Below, one piece after another: positions 18,671 to 26,603 of a stretch of 64,000 nucleotides of DNA. The notes beneath the pieces were generated by a model, which did not search any database, was not told where the DNA came from, and saw only the letters and a program-made list of their open reading frames with translations. The stretch comes from Chloroflexota bacterium. Its GTDB lineage: Bacteria; Chloroflexota; Limnocylindria; P2-11E; CF-107. The stretch is from contig VBHP01000027.1 of the NCBI GenBank assembly GCA_005881435.1, positions 1-64,000 on the forward strand, written 5' to 3'. A program made the position numbers and the translations under genes. Within the stretch, counting starts at the first letter, position 1; each line of letters starts with the position of its first letter.

Positions 18671-19066
18671 TTAGACCGTGCGCGCGGAGCGCTCCTCGCC
18701 GAGTCCCCAGCTGACGATCCGTTTCGGTCGGATACGAAAGTGCTCGGCATCGAAGCCTGGTCCGATGCTGTCGCCGCCGGTCAGCAGGATGTCGGCACGA
18801 CCGCGGATCTCGATCCCTCTCGGACGCCACGGCGATGTCGAGGCGAGGTCGTCCACGACGAGGGCGACTCTGGGGTTGCGTTGCACGTCGCGAAACTTCT
18901 TCCGTCCAGCGAAGCCGTGGCCGCCCACATCGATCGCGTCGTGTTCGGGGTTGTAGCGGAAGGCCACCGGCACGACATGCGGCTGCCCGTTTTCGCCGAC
19001 GGTGGCAATGCGACCGAGCCGCTGAGTCTTCAGGTATGCGATCTCGGCATCGCTGAAGAGGCTCAT
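18671..19066 (-). CDS. PPOX-class (pyridoxamine-5'-phosphate-oxidase-like) F420-dependent protein
   Basis: MSLFSDAEIAYLKTQRLGRIATVGENGQPHVVPVAFRYNPEHDAIDVGGHGFAGRKKFRDVQRNPRVALVVDDL...RGIEIRGRADIL. Confidence 0.8.
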   Translation of the reverse strand: MSLFSDAEIAYLKTQRLGRIATVGENGQPHVVPVAFRYNPEHDAIDVGGHGFAGRKKFRDVQRNPRVALVVDDLASTSPWRPRGIEIRGRADILLTGGDSIGPGFDAEHFRIRPKRIVSWGLGEERSARTV

Positions 19067-19071
19067 CGCTT

Positions 19072-20127
19072 CTAGACGAATTTCTCCGCGACGGCGAGCT
19101 CCGCGTTCAGCACCGATGCCCCAGCCGCGCCCCGAATGGTGTTGTGCGAGAGCGCCACGAACTTGACCCCCAGCACCTCGTCCTCGCGGATCCGCCCGAC
19201 GGTCACGGCCATGCCGCGTTCGACGTCGCGGTCCAGCACGGGCTGCGGTCGATCGGGCTCCTCGCGAACGACGATCGGGCATCGCGGCGCGGTCGGCAGG
19301 CCGAGCTCTTGCGGCTTGCCGCGAAAGCCACGAAGCGTCGCGGTCACGTCCAGGAGCGAGGGTGATCCGCGGAGCGTGAGGGCGATGATCTCGGTGTGCC
19401 CGTCGCGCACCGCGACGCGGTTGCAGCTCGCCGACATCTCGAACGCGGCCGCGGCGAAGCGCGAGCCGTCCCATCCTCCGAGGAACTTGCGCGATTCCTC
19501 GACGAGCTTCTCCTCCTCCTCGCGGATGAACGGCACGACGTTGTCGAGCCCGTCCAGCGAGGCGACCCCGGGGTAGCCGGCGCCAGACAGCGCCTGCAGC
19601 GTGGTCACGAGTGCGCGCTCGATGCCATAGGCGCGGTGCAGCGGCGCGGTCGCAAGGCTGAACCCGATGGCCGAGCAGTTGCCATTGGCCACGATCGAGC
19701 CTGACCAGCCGCGCCGCTTGCGCTGCACGCGCAACGCGTCGAGATGCTCGGGGTTGACTTCGGCGATCACCAGCGGCACGTCGCCATCCATGCGGTGGGT
19801 CTTGACGTTGGAGAACACGTGATGACCCGTCTTCGCCAGCCCGGCCTCCCACTCCACCGCGGCCTCGTGCGGCAACGCCGAGAAGCACAGCTCGGCGTCG
19901 AGGTCGTCGGTCGTCGGCGTCAGCGTGATGTCGCGGGCGCGCTCCGGGATCGGTTCGGAGAGATGCCAGTGCGCCGCGTCGGCGTACCGCTTCCCGGCAT
20001 TCCGTTCCGACGTCGTGAGGGTCGTCAATTCGAACCAGGGATGCTCCGCCAGCAGGCTCACGAAGCGTTGGCCGACGGTACCGGTGGCGCCCAGCACGGC
20101 CACCGTGCGCTTGCGCGCCGCGATCAC
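19072..20127 (-). CDS. asd: Aspartate-semialdehyde dehydrogenase
   Basis: VAVLGATGTVGQRFVSLLAEHPWF; IVANGNCSAIGFSLATAPL catalytic Cys motif; adjacent to aspartokinase. Confidence 0.9.
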   Translation of the reverse strand: MIAARKRTVAVLGATGTVGQRFVSLLAEHPWFELTTLTTSERNAGKRYADAAHWHLSEPIPERARDITLTPTTDDLDAELCFSALPHEAAVEWEAGLAKTGHHVFSNVKTHRMDGDVPLVIAEVNPEHLDALRVQRKRRGWSGSIVANGNCSAIGFSLATAPLHRAYGIERALVTTLQALSGAGYPGVASLDGLDNVVPFIREEEEKLVEESRKFLGGWDGSRFAAAAFEMSASCNRVAVRDGHTEIIALTLRGSPSLLDVTATLRGFRGKPQELGLPTAPRCPIVVREEPDRPQPVLDRDVERGMAVTVGRIREDEVLGVKFVALSHNTIRGAAGASVLNAELAVAEKFV

Positions 20128-21539
20128 GAGGCCGCCGCCGCCCGCGCGCTGCGTCCGTGGAACTCCTCATGGATCGCGCGCACCGCGGCGTCGCGCTGCG
20201 CCTCTTCGACGACGAGCGAGATGTTGAGCTCGCTCGATCCCTGCGCGATGGCCACGACGTTGATCTTCATGCGGCCGAGGGCGCTGAAGACGCGCGCCGC
20301 GACGCCTGGCGTTCCCTTCATCCCCTCCCCTACCGCGGCCACGATCGCCACCGGCTGTTCAGCGTACACGCGGCCGACGTCGTGCCGGCCGAGCTCGGCC
20401 GCGAACGCGCGCTCGAGATCGCGAATGATCCGCGCGGTGTGCTCCGCGCCGACGACGAAGCAGATGTTGTGCTCGCTGCTGGACTGGCTGATCATCAGCA
20501 CTGAGACGCCGTCCGCCGCGACGGTATCGAAGACGCGAGCGGCCATGCCGGGCACGCCGGACATCCCGGCGCCTTCCACCGTGATCAGACCAAGACCGCC
20601 CAGCGACGTCGTCGCCTTGACGATGCTGCCGTCGGTCGCCTCGGCCTCGGAGGTGATCGTCGTGCCGGCGAACGACGCGTCGAAGGTGTTGAGGATCCGT
20701 ACCGGTATGCGCGCCTCGATCGCGGGCAGCACCGTCCGCGGGTGGATGACCTTCGCACCGAAGAACGACAGCTCCTGCGCTTCCTCGTATGACACGCGCT
20801 CCAGCGGTCGCGCGCCGGGCACGCTGCGCGGATCGGCGCTCATGATGCCGTTCACATCGGTGTAGATCAGGACCTCCTCCGCGCCGAGCGCGGCGGCCAA
20901 GATGCTGGCGGAATAATCCGATCCGCCGCGCCCGAGTGTGGTCGTGACGCCCTCGCGCGTGGCGGCGATGAATCCGGTGAGGACCGGAACGACGCCGTAC
21001 CCCAGGCGCGGCGTGAGCTGTTTCGCGGCACGCTCGCGCGTCTCCGTGGACAGCGGCGCGGCCTCGCCGAAGCGCTCGTCGGTAACGATGATGCCCTCCG
21101 CCGACAGCGCCTCGGCGCGTGTGCCGGCGTCGTCGAGCGCGGCCGCGACGATCGGGGCCGAAATGCGCTCGCCGTAGGAGGCGATCGCGTCGAGCGAACG
21201 TCGCGTCAGCTCGCGCAGGATGGCCACGCTCGACAGCAGCGCCTCGACGCGTTCGGTCAGGTCCGCGATCTCGCGCAGCACGGCCGCACCTTTGACGCCA
21301 AGCAGATCGGCGACGAGGTTCTGGTGGCGTCGCGCGATCTCGGCCAGCTCCGACTGTGCGCCGGCGAGGTCGCCGGCCTCGGCGCGCCGCGCGGCACGGA
21401 TGATCGCGTCCGTCGTCCCCGCGGTCGCAGACACGACGACGATCGGAGACCGCTCGCGCGCCGCGGCGACGATCTGCACCACACGTCGGATCGCGTCGGT
21501 GGTGCCGACCGACGTGCCGCCGAACTTCAAGATGATCAT
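20124..21539 (-). CDS. lysC: Aspartate kinase
   Basis: MIILKFGGTSVGTTDAIRRV; LGRGGSDYSASILAAALGAEEVLIYTDVNGIMSADPRSVP; C-terminal ACT-like repeats. Confidence 0.93.
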   Translation of the reverse strand: MIILKFGGTSVGTTDAIRRVVQIVAAARERSPIVVVSATAGTTDAIIRAARRAEAGDLAGAQSELAEIARRHQNLVADLLGVKGAAVLREIADLTERVEALLSSVAILRELTRRSLDAIASYGERISAPIVAAALDDAGTRAEALSAEGIIVTDERFGEAAPLSTETRERAAKQLTPRLGYGVVPVLTGFIAATREGVTTTLGRGGSDYSASILAAALGAEEVLIYTDVNGIMSADPRSVPGARPLERVSYEEAQELSFFGAKVIHPRTVLPAIEARIPVRILNTFDASFAGTTITSEAEATDGSIVKATTSLGGLGLITVEGAGMSGVPGMAARVFDTVAADGVSVLMISQSSSEHNICFVVGAEHTARIIRDLERAFAAELGRHDVGRVYAEQPVAIVAAVGEGMKGTPGVAARVFSALGRMKINVVAIAQGSSELNISLVVEEAQRDAAVRAIHEEFHGRSARAAAAS

Positions 21540-22459
21540 CGCCGGCTCGCTAACGCCAGTACGTCGCCGAGGATCGCGGTGGCCGTCGCCTCGCCACCGG
21601 CGCCGGGTCCGCGCAGTTGGATCGTGCCCGCGTCCGCCGTCGCGATCTCCGCGGCGTTCTCCGGACCACGTGGAGCGGCGAGGATCGACCCCTCGTCGAC
21701 CTCCTCGAGGCCGACCCGCGCCTTCACCGCTTTCGCGCCGAAATCCGCGGCCGCGACGTAGCGCAGGCGCTTTGCCCGCCGGCGCGCGTCAGCGAGCCGG
21801 TCGCGCGACACACCGCGCACGGACTCGCGCCGCACCAACCCGGGATCGAACGGTCGTCGCTCGATGGTCGCGACACAGATCGCCAGCTTATAGGCGGGAT
21901 CGAATCCGTCGAGGTCCATCGACGCATCGGCCTCGGTGTAACCGGCGCGCTGCGCCGCGCCGAGCGCGTCCTCGAAGAAGGTCGCGTCGTCCTCCATCTT
22001 GGTCAGGATGAAGTTCGTCGTGCCGTTGAGGATGCCGCGCAGCGAGACCACCTTCGTGCCGGCAAGCTCGCGCAGGGTGGCGATGATCGGCATCGCGCCA
22101 CCCACCGAGGCCTCGTAGCGCAGCTCGCGCTTGGCCACGCGCGCCGCGGCCTGAAGCTCGGCCCAATGCGTCGCTAGCGCCATTTTGTTCGCGGTCACGA
22201 CGTGCTTCCCGCGCTCGAAGGCCGCGAGCATGAGCGACCGCGCCGGCTCCTCTCCGCCGAGGACCTCCACGACCACGTCGACGGTGGCGTCGTCGAGCAG
22301 ATCGAAGGCGTTGGCCGTCAGCCGCGGCACGCCATCTCGGGCGCGCGAGGCATCGCGCACGAACGCGCCGGCGATCTCGATCTTCAGTGCCGGCCGTCGC
22401 GCGGCGAGACGCGCCACCGCGGCGCCGACGGTCCCGGCACCGAGCAATGCGATCCTCAT
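21536..22459 (-). CDS. hom: Homoserine dehydrogenase (short form without ACT domain)
   Basis: MRIALLGAGTVGAAVARLAARR; KHVVTANKMALA; YEASVGGAMPIIATLRE; GILNGTTNFILTKM. Confidence 0.9.
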   Translation of the reverse strand: MRIALLGAGTVGAAVARLAARRPALKIEIAGAFVRDASRARDGVPRLTANAFDLLDDATVDVVVEVLGGEEPARSLMLAAFERGKHVVTANKMALATHWAELQAAARVAKRELRYEASVGGAMPIIATLRELAGTKVVSLRGILNGTTNFILTKMEDDATFFEDALGAAQRAGYTEADASMDLDGFDPAYKLAICVATIERRPFDPGLVRRESVRGVSRDRLADARRRAKRLRYVAAADFGAKAVKARVGLEEVDEGSILAAPRGPENAAEIATADAGTIQLRGPGAGGEATATAILGDVLALASRR

Positions 22460-22956
22460 CGCAGCGCCTCGGCCAGGAGCTCGAGCGCGACCGCGACACT
22501 GGCGCGCCGGTTGCCGTCGCGGTCGAAGCTGAACTGCGATTTCTTGACTCGGCTGCTGCGATCGCTGTCCACAGCGACATAGACGAGTCCGACCGGTTTG
22601 CCGGGCGTCGCGCCACCGGGTCCGGCGATACCGGTGATGCCGAGTCCGATATCCGCGCTGAGCCTGCGGCGGGCGCCGGCGGCGAGCGCCTGCGCGACGA
22701 CGCTCGAGACGGCGCCATGCCCGTGGAGCAGATCCGGTGCGACGTCTGCGAGCACGGTCTTGGCCGCATTGTCGTAGACGATCGCGCCGCCCCTATAGAA
22801 CGCTGACGCGCCGCCGTGCGCGGTCAGGACCGCGCCGAGCAGTCCACCGGTGCACGACTCGGCCGTGGCCACCGTCTGCTTCGTTTTGATCGCGCGCTGC
22901 TGTAGCGCGCGCATCCGTTCGGTGAGCTCATCCAGCGATGGCGCCGCCCTAGGCAT
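22456..22956 (-). CDS. CinA C-terminal domain / nicotinamide-nucleotide amidohydrolase
   Basis: VATAESCTGGLLGAVLTAHGGASAFYRGGAIVYDNAAK; GLGITGIAGPGGATPGKPVGLVYVAV. Confidence 0.9.
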   Translation of the reverse strand: MPRAAPSLDELTERMRALQQRAIKTKQTVATAESCTGGLLGAVLTAHGGASAFYRGGAIVYDNAAKTVLADVAPDLLHGHGAVSSVVAQALAAGARRRLSADIGLGITGIAGPGGATPGKPVGLVYVAVDSDRSSRVKKSQFSFDRDGNRRASVAVALELLAEALR

Positions 22957-23500
22957 GCGCGGCGCGGGCGCGGGAGAAGTAGCGGAGCGCGCTGGTCAGC
23001 GACAGGAACACACCACCGACGAGCGCGCCGTATGCGATGCCCAGGAAGACCGATCCGAACGTGGCCATCGCCAGCAACAGGAAGACGCAAGCGACGTCGA
23101 GGAAGGCCGTCTTCGCCTTAGATGCCGGCACGGCGGGAAGAGCGATGCCATGCCGGGCCAGCCGCACTCGCAGATCGAACACGAACGCGTCGCGAAGAGC
23201 CAGGACGATGAACGCAAACGTCAACGCCGGGATGTGAAGCGCGAACGGAAAGATCGCCGCAAGGATGAGCACCGCGTCGGCGACGGGATCCAGGGCCGAA
23301 CCCAGTAGCGTGCCACCGTGGCGGCGAGCGACGATGCCGTCGGCGATGTCGGTGATGATCCCGACCAGGAAGCACGCCAGCGCGACGAAATAGAGCCGGT
23401 CCGCGTACGGCACGACCACACCGATCCACACGATCGGTATCGCCAGGGCCACTCGCGTGAGCGACAGCGCGTTCGCGGCGTTGAGACGAATGGTATTCAT
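22949..23500 (-). CDS. pgsA: CDP-alcohol phosphatidyltransferase (PgsA-like)
   Basis: NAANALSLTRVALAIPIVW; DIADGIVARRHGGTLLGSALDPVAD (CDP-AP motif). Confidence 0.8.
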   Translation of the reverse strand: MNTIRLNAANALSLTRVALAIPIVWIGVVVPYADRLYFVALACFLVGIITDIADGIVARRHGGTLLGSALDPVADAVLILAAIFPFALHIPALTFAFIVLALRDAFVFDLRVRLARHGIALPAVPASKAKTAFLDVACVFLLLAMATFGSVFLGIAYGALVGGVFLSLTSALRYFSRARAAHA

Positions 23501-24798
23501 GCCGTCGTCGCCCGCAGCCAGGTGGCACCGGCCCCGTTCACCCGTGCGGACACGAACGAACCGATCGGTGGCAGCGCTCCAGCAGGAACGCGGACGCTCA
23601 CCTCGCCATCGACCTCCGGGGCCTCGCGCACGCTCCGACCGATGGCCCAGCGCCGCTCGTGCCGCTCGACGAGGATCGCGAAGGTCTCGCCGACGACGCG
23701 GCGGTTCGCTGACAGCCCGATCCGCTGCTGCAGGCGCTGCGCCCGCTCGAGCCGCTCGCGTTTGACGGCGTCGGGCACCTGCGCCTCTGCGTCGCCGGCC
23801 GGCGTGCCACGCTCCGAGGAGTACGGGAAGAAGCCGGCATGCTCGATCCGCGCCGCCTCCAGGAACTCGAGCAGCGTCGTGAACTCCGCTTCGGTCTCGC
23901 CAGGAAAGCCGACGATGAACGTGCTGCGCAACGTCATGTCCGGGACGCGAGCGCGGATCCGCTCTATCAGCGCGAGATGCCAGTCCGCGCTTCCACCGCG
24001 CTTCATCCGCCGCAGCGTGTCGCGATGCGCGTGCTGCAGCGGCATGTCCAGGTACGGAACCACCGCGGCGCACTCTCCCATCGCGTCCAGCAGCGCGTCA
24101 TTGACGTGGTGCGGATAGCCGTACATCAGACGGATCCACACCCCGCGATCGGCGACGCGCGCGTCGAGCGCACGCAACAGCGTGGCCAGGGTGGTGCCGT
24201 CGCGGAGGTCGTGGCCGTAGTCGGTGGTGTCCTGCGCGATCAGCACCAGCTCCTTCGTCCCGGATGCGACGAGGAGCTCGGCCTCAGCGAGGATTAACGG
24301 CAGCGGCTTCGAACGGAGCGGCCCCTTGAACGACGGGATCGTGCAGAACGTGCAGACGTGATCGCACCCGTCCGCGATCTTGACGTATGCGGACACGCCC
24401 CCAGCGACGCGCCGCCAGCCGTCGGTGAGATCGAGGGCGCGTGGCGAGCCGCGATCCGGCACGCCGTCGTGGCACGCCGCGCCGATCTCGGCGATGCGCT
24501 TGGTGCCGAGCACCGCGTCGACGCCCGCGATCGCCCGTACCGCGTCAGGCTCGCGCTCCGAGAGACACCCGGCGACCACCAGACGCTGGCCGCGGCGCTT
24601 GATCTGCGCCAGCGCCCGCGCCGTGTCCAGCGATTCCTCGCGAGCCGGCGCGATGAAGCCGCAGGTGTTCAGCACCAGGACGTCGGCGTCCTCCGGTCGC
24701 GACACCGGAACGTCGCCCGCGGCGATGAGCCGCGAGGCCATCTCCTCGGCATCGACGACGTTCTTGGGACACCCGAGTGTGTGTAGGTAGTACTTCAC
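23497..24798 (-). CDS. rimO: Ribosomal protein S12 methylthiotransferase
   Basis: MKYYLHTLGCPKNVVDAEEM; IADGCDHVCTFCTIPSFKGPLRSKP radical-SAM motif; C-terminal TRAM-like region. Confidence 0.93.
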   Translation of the reverse strand: MKYYLHTLGCPKNVVDAEEMASRLIAAGDVPVSRPEDADVLVLNTCGFIAPAREESLDTARALAQIKRRGQRLVVAGCLSEREPDAVRAIAGVDAVLGTKRIAEIGAACHDGVPDRGSPRALDLTDGWRRVAGGVSAYVKIADGCDHVCTFCTIPSFKGPLRSKPLPLILAEAELLVASGTKELVLIAQDTTDYGHDLRDGTTLATLLRALDARVADRGVWIRLMYGYPHHVNDALLDAMGECAAVVPYLDMPLQHAHRDTLRRMKRGGSADWHLALIERIRARVPDMTLRSTFIVGFPGETEAEFTTLLEFLEAARIEHAGFFPYSSERGTPAGDAEAQVPDAVKRERLERAQRLQQRIGLSANRRVVGETFAILVERHERRWAIGRSVREAPEVDGEVSVRVPAGALPPIGSFVSARVNGAGATWLRATTA

Positions 24799-24844
24799 GG
24801 AGGCTCAAGGATAGGGCCGCGGGCGCGCGGCGGCCTGCCGCCGG

Positions 24845-25807
24845 TTAGTGACAGACGCCGCTGCCGCTGTCGGTGAAGGACGATCCCTCGACGGGCACAA
24901 ACCGCCAGTCGTAGCCGCTGGTCCGTAACGTGAGGACGAGCACCCCATACGTGTCGTCGCGCAGCACCTCGCTGTTCGCGATCGGCGCTCGTACCGGATA
25001 GAGACTCCTCCCGCCGGTGCCGACGACGAACTCGCGGACACCCGTCGCGGAATCAGGCTTACCGTCGGGTGTCTGCGGAGCGAACCGCTCGTAATCGTGA
25101 TCGTGGCCGTTGAGCACGATCTCGGCTCCGGCAGAGTAGAGCTCCGTCCAGAACGTCCCGTATCGCGGATCGCTGCCGTGCTCGGCGCCTGAGCTCCACC
25201 GCGGCTCGTGCCACACGGCGAGAGTGCATGTGGCGGTCGACGCCTGCAGATCGAGTCGCAGCCAGATCGCTTCCGGGGAAGATGGGCCGCAGCCCCCGAC
25301 CGCCCCACATTCGCCGTTGAGGACGACGATGTGCCATGACCCGAGGTCGTAGGAGTAATAGCCGTTGCTACTTTGGCCAGCGGCCGCGCCGAAGTATTTG
25401 AAATAAGCAGCGGCGTTGGGCGTGTAGTACTCGTGGTTTCCCACGGCGGGCCGCATGCGCTCGCGGAACTGCCCCCACGTTCGATCGAAGCAGTTCGCGA
25501 ACTCTGCGGCGGTACCGCTTTCGTACGCGTTATCGCCCAGCGTCTGGATCGTGCCATCGATCGTCGCGAGCAAGCGCGCGGTCTGTTCGGACTCGCCCGC
25601 CCCACAGGCGGCGATGTCGCCTGCAGCGATGAGCGTCGCCACCGGGCCGGCGGAGAACGACGTCGGTTGCTCGACCGAGGGCGTGGCATCAGCTGGAGGG
25701 AACGTGTCGATCGGTGGTTCGTAGGCTCGAAGCGAGGCCGCGCTCATGGCAATGAAGATCGCGCACAGTAAGAGGATGACGATGAGCGGCACGCCACGGC
25801 GGCGCAT
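24845..25807 (-). CDS. Secreted/anchored metallophosphoesterase (copy 1)
   Basis: Start MRRRGVPLIVILLLCAIFIAMSA; AAGDIAACG, LGDNAYESGTAAEF, PAVGNHEYYTPNAAAYFKYFG, WHEPRWSSG, LNGHDHDYERF. Confidence 0.87.
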   Translation of the reverse strand: MRRRGVPLIVILLLCAIFIAMSAASLRAYEPPIDTFPPADATPSVEQPTSFSAGPVATLIAAGDIAACGAGESEQTARLLATIDGTIQTLGDNAYESGTAAEFANCFDRTWGQFRERMRPAVGNHEYYTPNAAAYFKYFGAAAGQSSNGYYSYDLGSWHIVVLNGECGAVGGCGPSSPEAIWLRLDLQASTATCTLAVWHEPRWSSGAEHGSDPRYGTFWTELYSAGAEIVLNGHDHDYERFAPQTPDGKPDSATGVREFVVGTGGRSLYPVRAPIANSEVLRDDTYGVLVLTLRTSGYDWRFVPVEGSSFTDSGSGVCH

Positions 25808-25829
25808 CAGACCGTCATGTGGTGTCCGT

Positions 25830-26423
25830 CTAGGACAGCGCCAGGGCCGATACCGCGGCCGCGGCGGCCGCACGATTCGGTACGCCGAGCTTCCGCAACA
25901 CGTTCGTCACATGCTTCTGCGCAGTCGCCGTGCTGATCCCGAGGACGTGCGCGATCTCCTTGTCGGCGGCGCCCCTGGCAATGAGTGCAACGACCTCACG
26001 CTGTCGCGCCGTGAGCCGCGAAGCACGGCGCGCCTGCGGTGAGTGCAATTGCATCCGAACGAAATCCGCGAGCACGCCTCTCGCGTAGGCGAGCTCGCCG
26101 CCGAGGGCCGCCTGGATCGCGCGACGCAGGACCAGAGCGTCCGCGGCGGCATCGACGTAGCCGGTAGCGCGGAGGCACATCGCACGAAGCGCGTCGTCGC
26201 GGTTGTGCGGCGATGCCATGACGAGCGTTGGAGCGCGCAGCACCAGACGCGTGAGCTGGTCCCAATCGACGTGGCGATAGGCGGCGAGCACGACGAGCCC
26301 GATCTGCGGCGTCGTGCCATTGAGGTGATTGATGCGGCGCATCGGGACGCCGATGTCGGCGCGCACCAGCGAGTCGTAGGCGTCTCCGATAGGATCGATC
26401 ACCGCGATTCCCGCGTATTCCAC
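25830..26423 (-). CDS. LuxR/NarL-family regulator with degenerate receiver-like N-terminus
   Basis: RLTARQREVVALIARGAADKEIAHVLGISTATAQKHVTNVLRKLGVPNRAAA; N-terminus lacks a clear phospho-acceptor Asp and conserved Lys. Confidence 0.8.
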   Translation of the reverse strand: MEYAGIAVIDPIGDAYDSLVRADIGVPMRRINHLNGTTPQIGLVVLAAYRHVDWDQLTRLVLRAPTLVMASPHNRDDALRAMCLRATGYVDAAADALVLRRAIQAALGGELAYARGVLADFVRMQLHSPQARRASRLTARQREVVALIARGAADKEIAHVLGISTATAQKHVTNVLRKLGVPNRAAAAAAVSALALS

Positions 26424-26442
26424 CGGCCCTCACAGTGAGCAA

Positions 26443-26459
26443 GCGGTCTGCCAGACCGC
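26443..26459. promoter_or_regulatory. 17-bp perfect palindrome (operator candidate)
   Basis: GCGGTCTG-C-CAGACCGC, about 28 bp upstream of the LuxR start codon, in the divergent LuxR/BY-kinase intergenic region. Confidence 0.5.
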
Positions 26460-26575
26460 ACCCCCGCCAAGCGGAAGGAAGCATTCCACCAGCTCGGCTG
26501 ACCAGGTCTCTCGCCCGTACGGCGACCAAGCTCAGTCCGGCTCGGTCGAGTCCAGGTCGAGGGCCCGCCCACTGG

Positions 26576-26591
26576 TGGCAAAAATCTTGCT
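26576..26591 (+). promoter_or_regulatory. Sigma-54-like -24/-12 sequence
   Basis: TGGCAAAAATCTTGCT: GG-N10-GC spacing, compare consensus TGGCACG-N4-TTGCW; just upstream of the BY-kinase start. Confidence 0.3.
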
Positions 26592-26603
26592 CCCTCACCA
26601 TCC

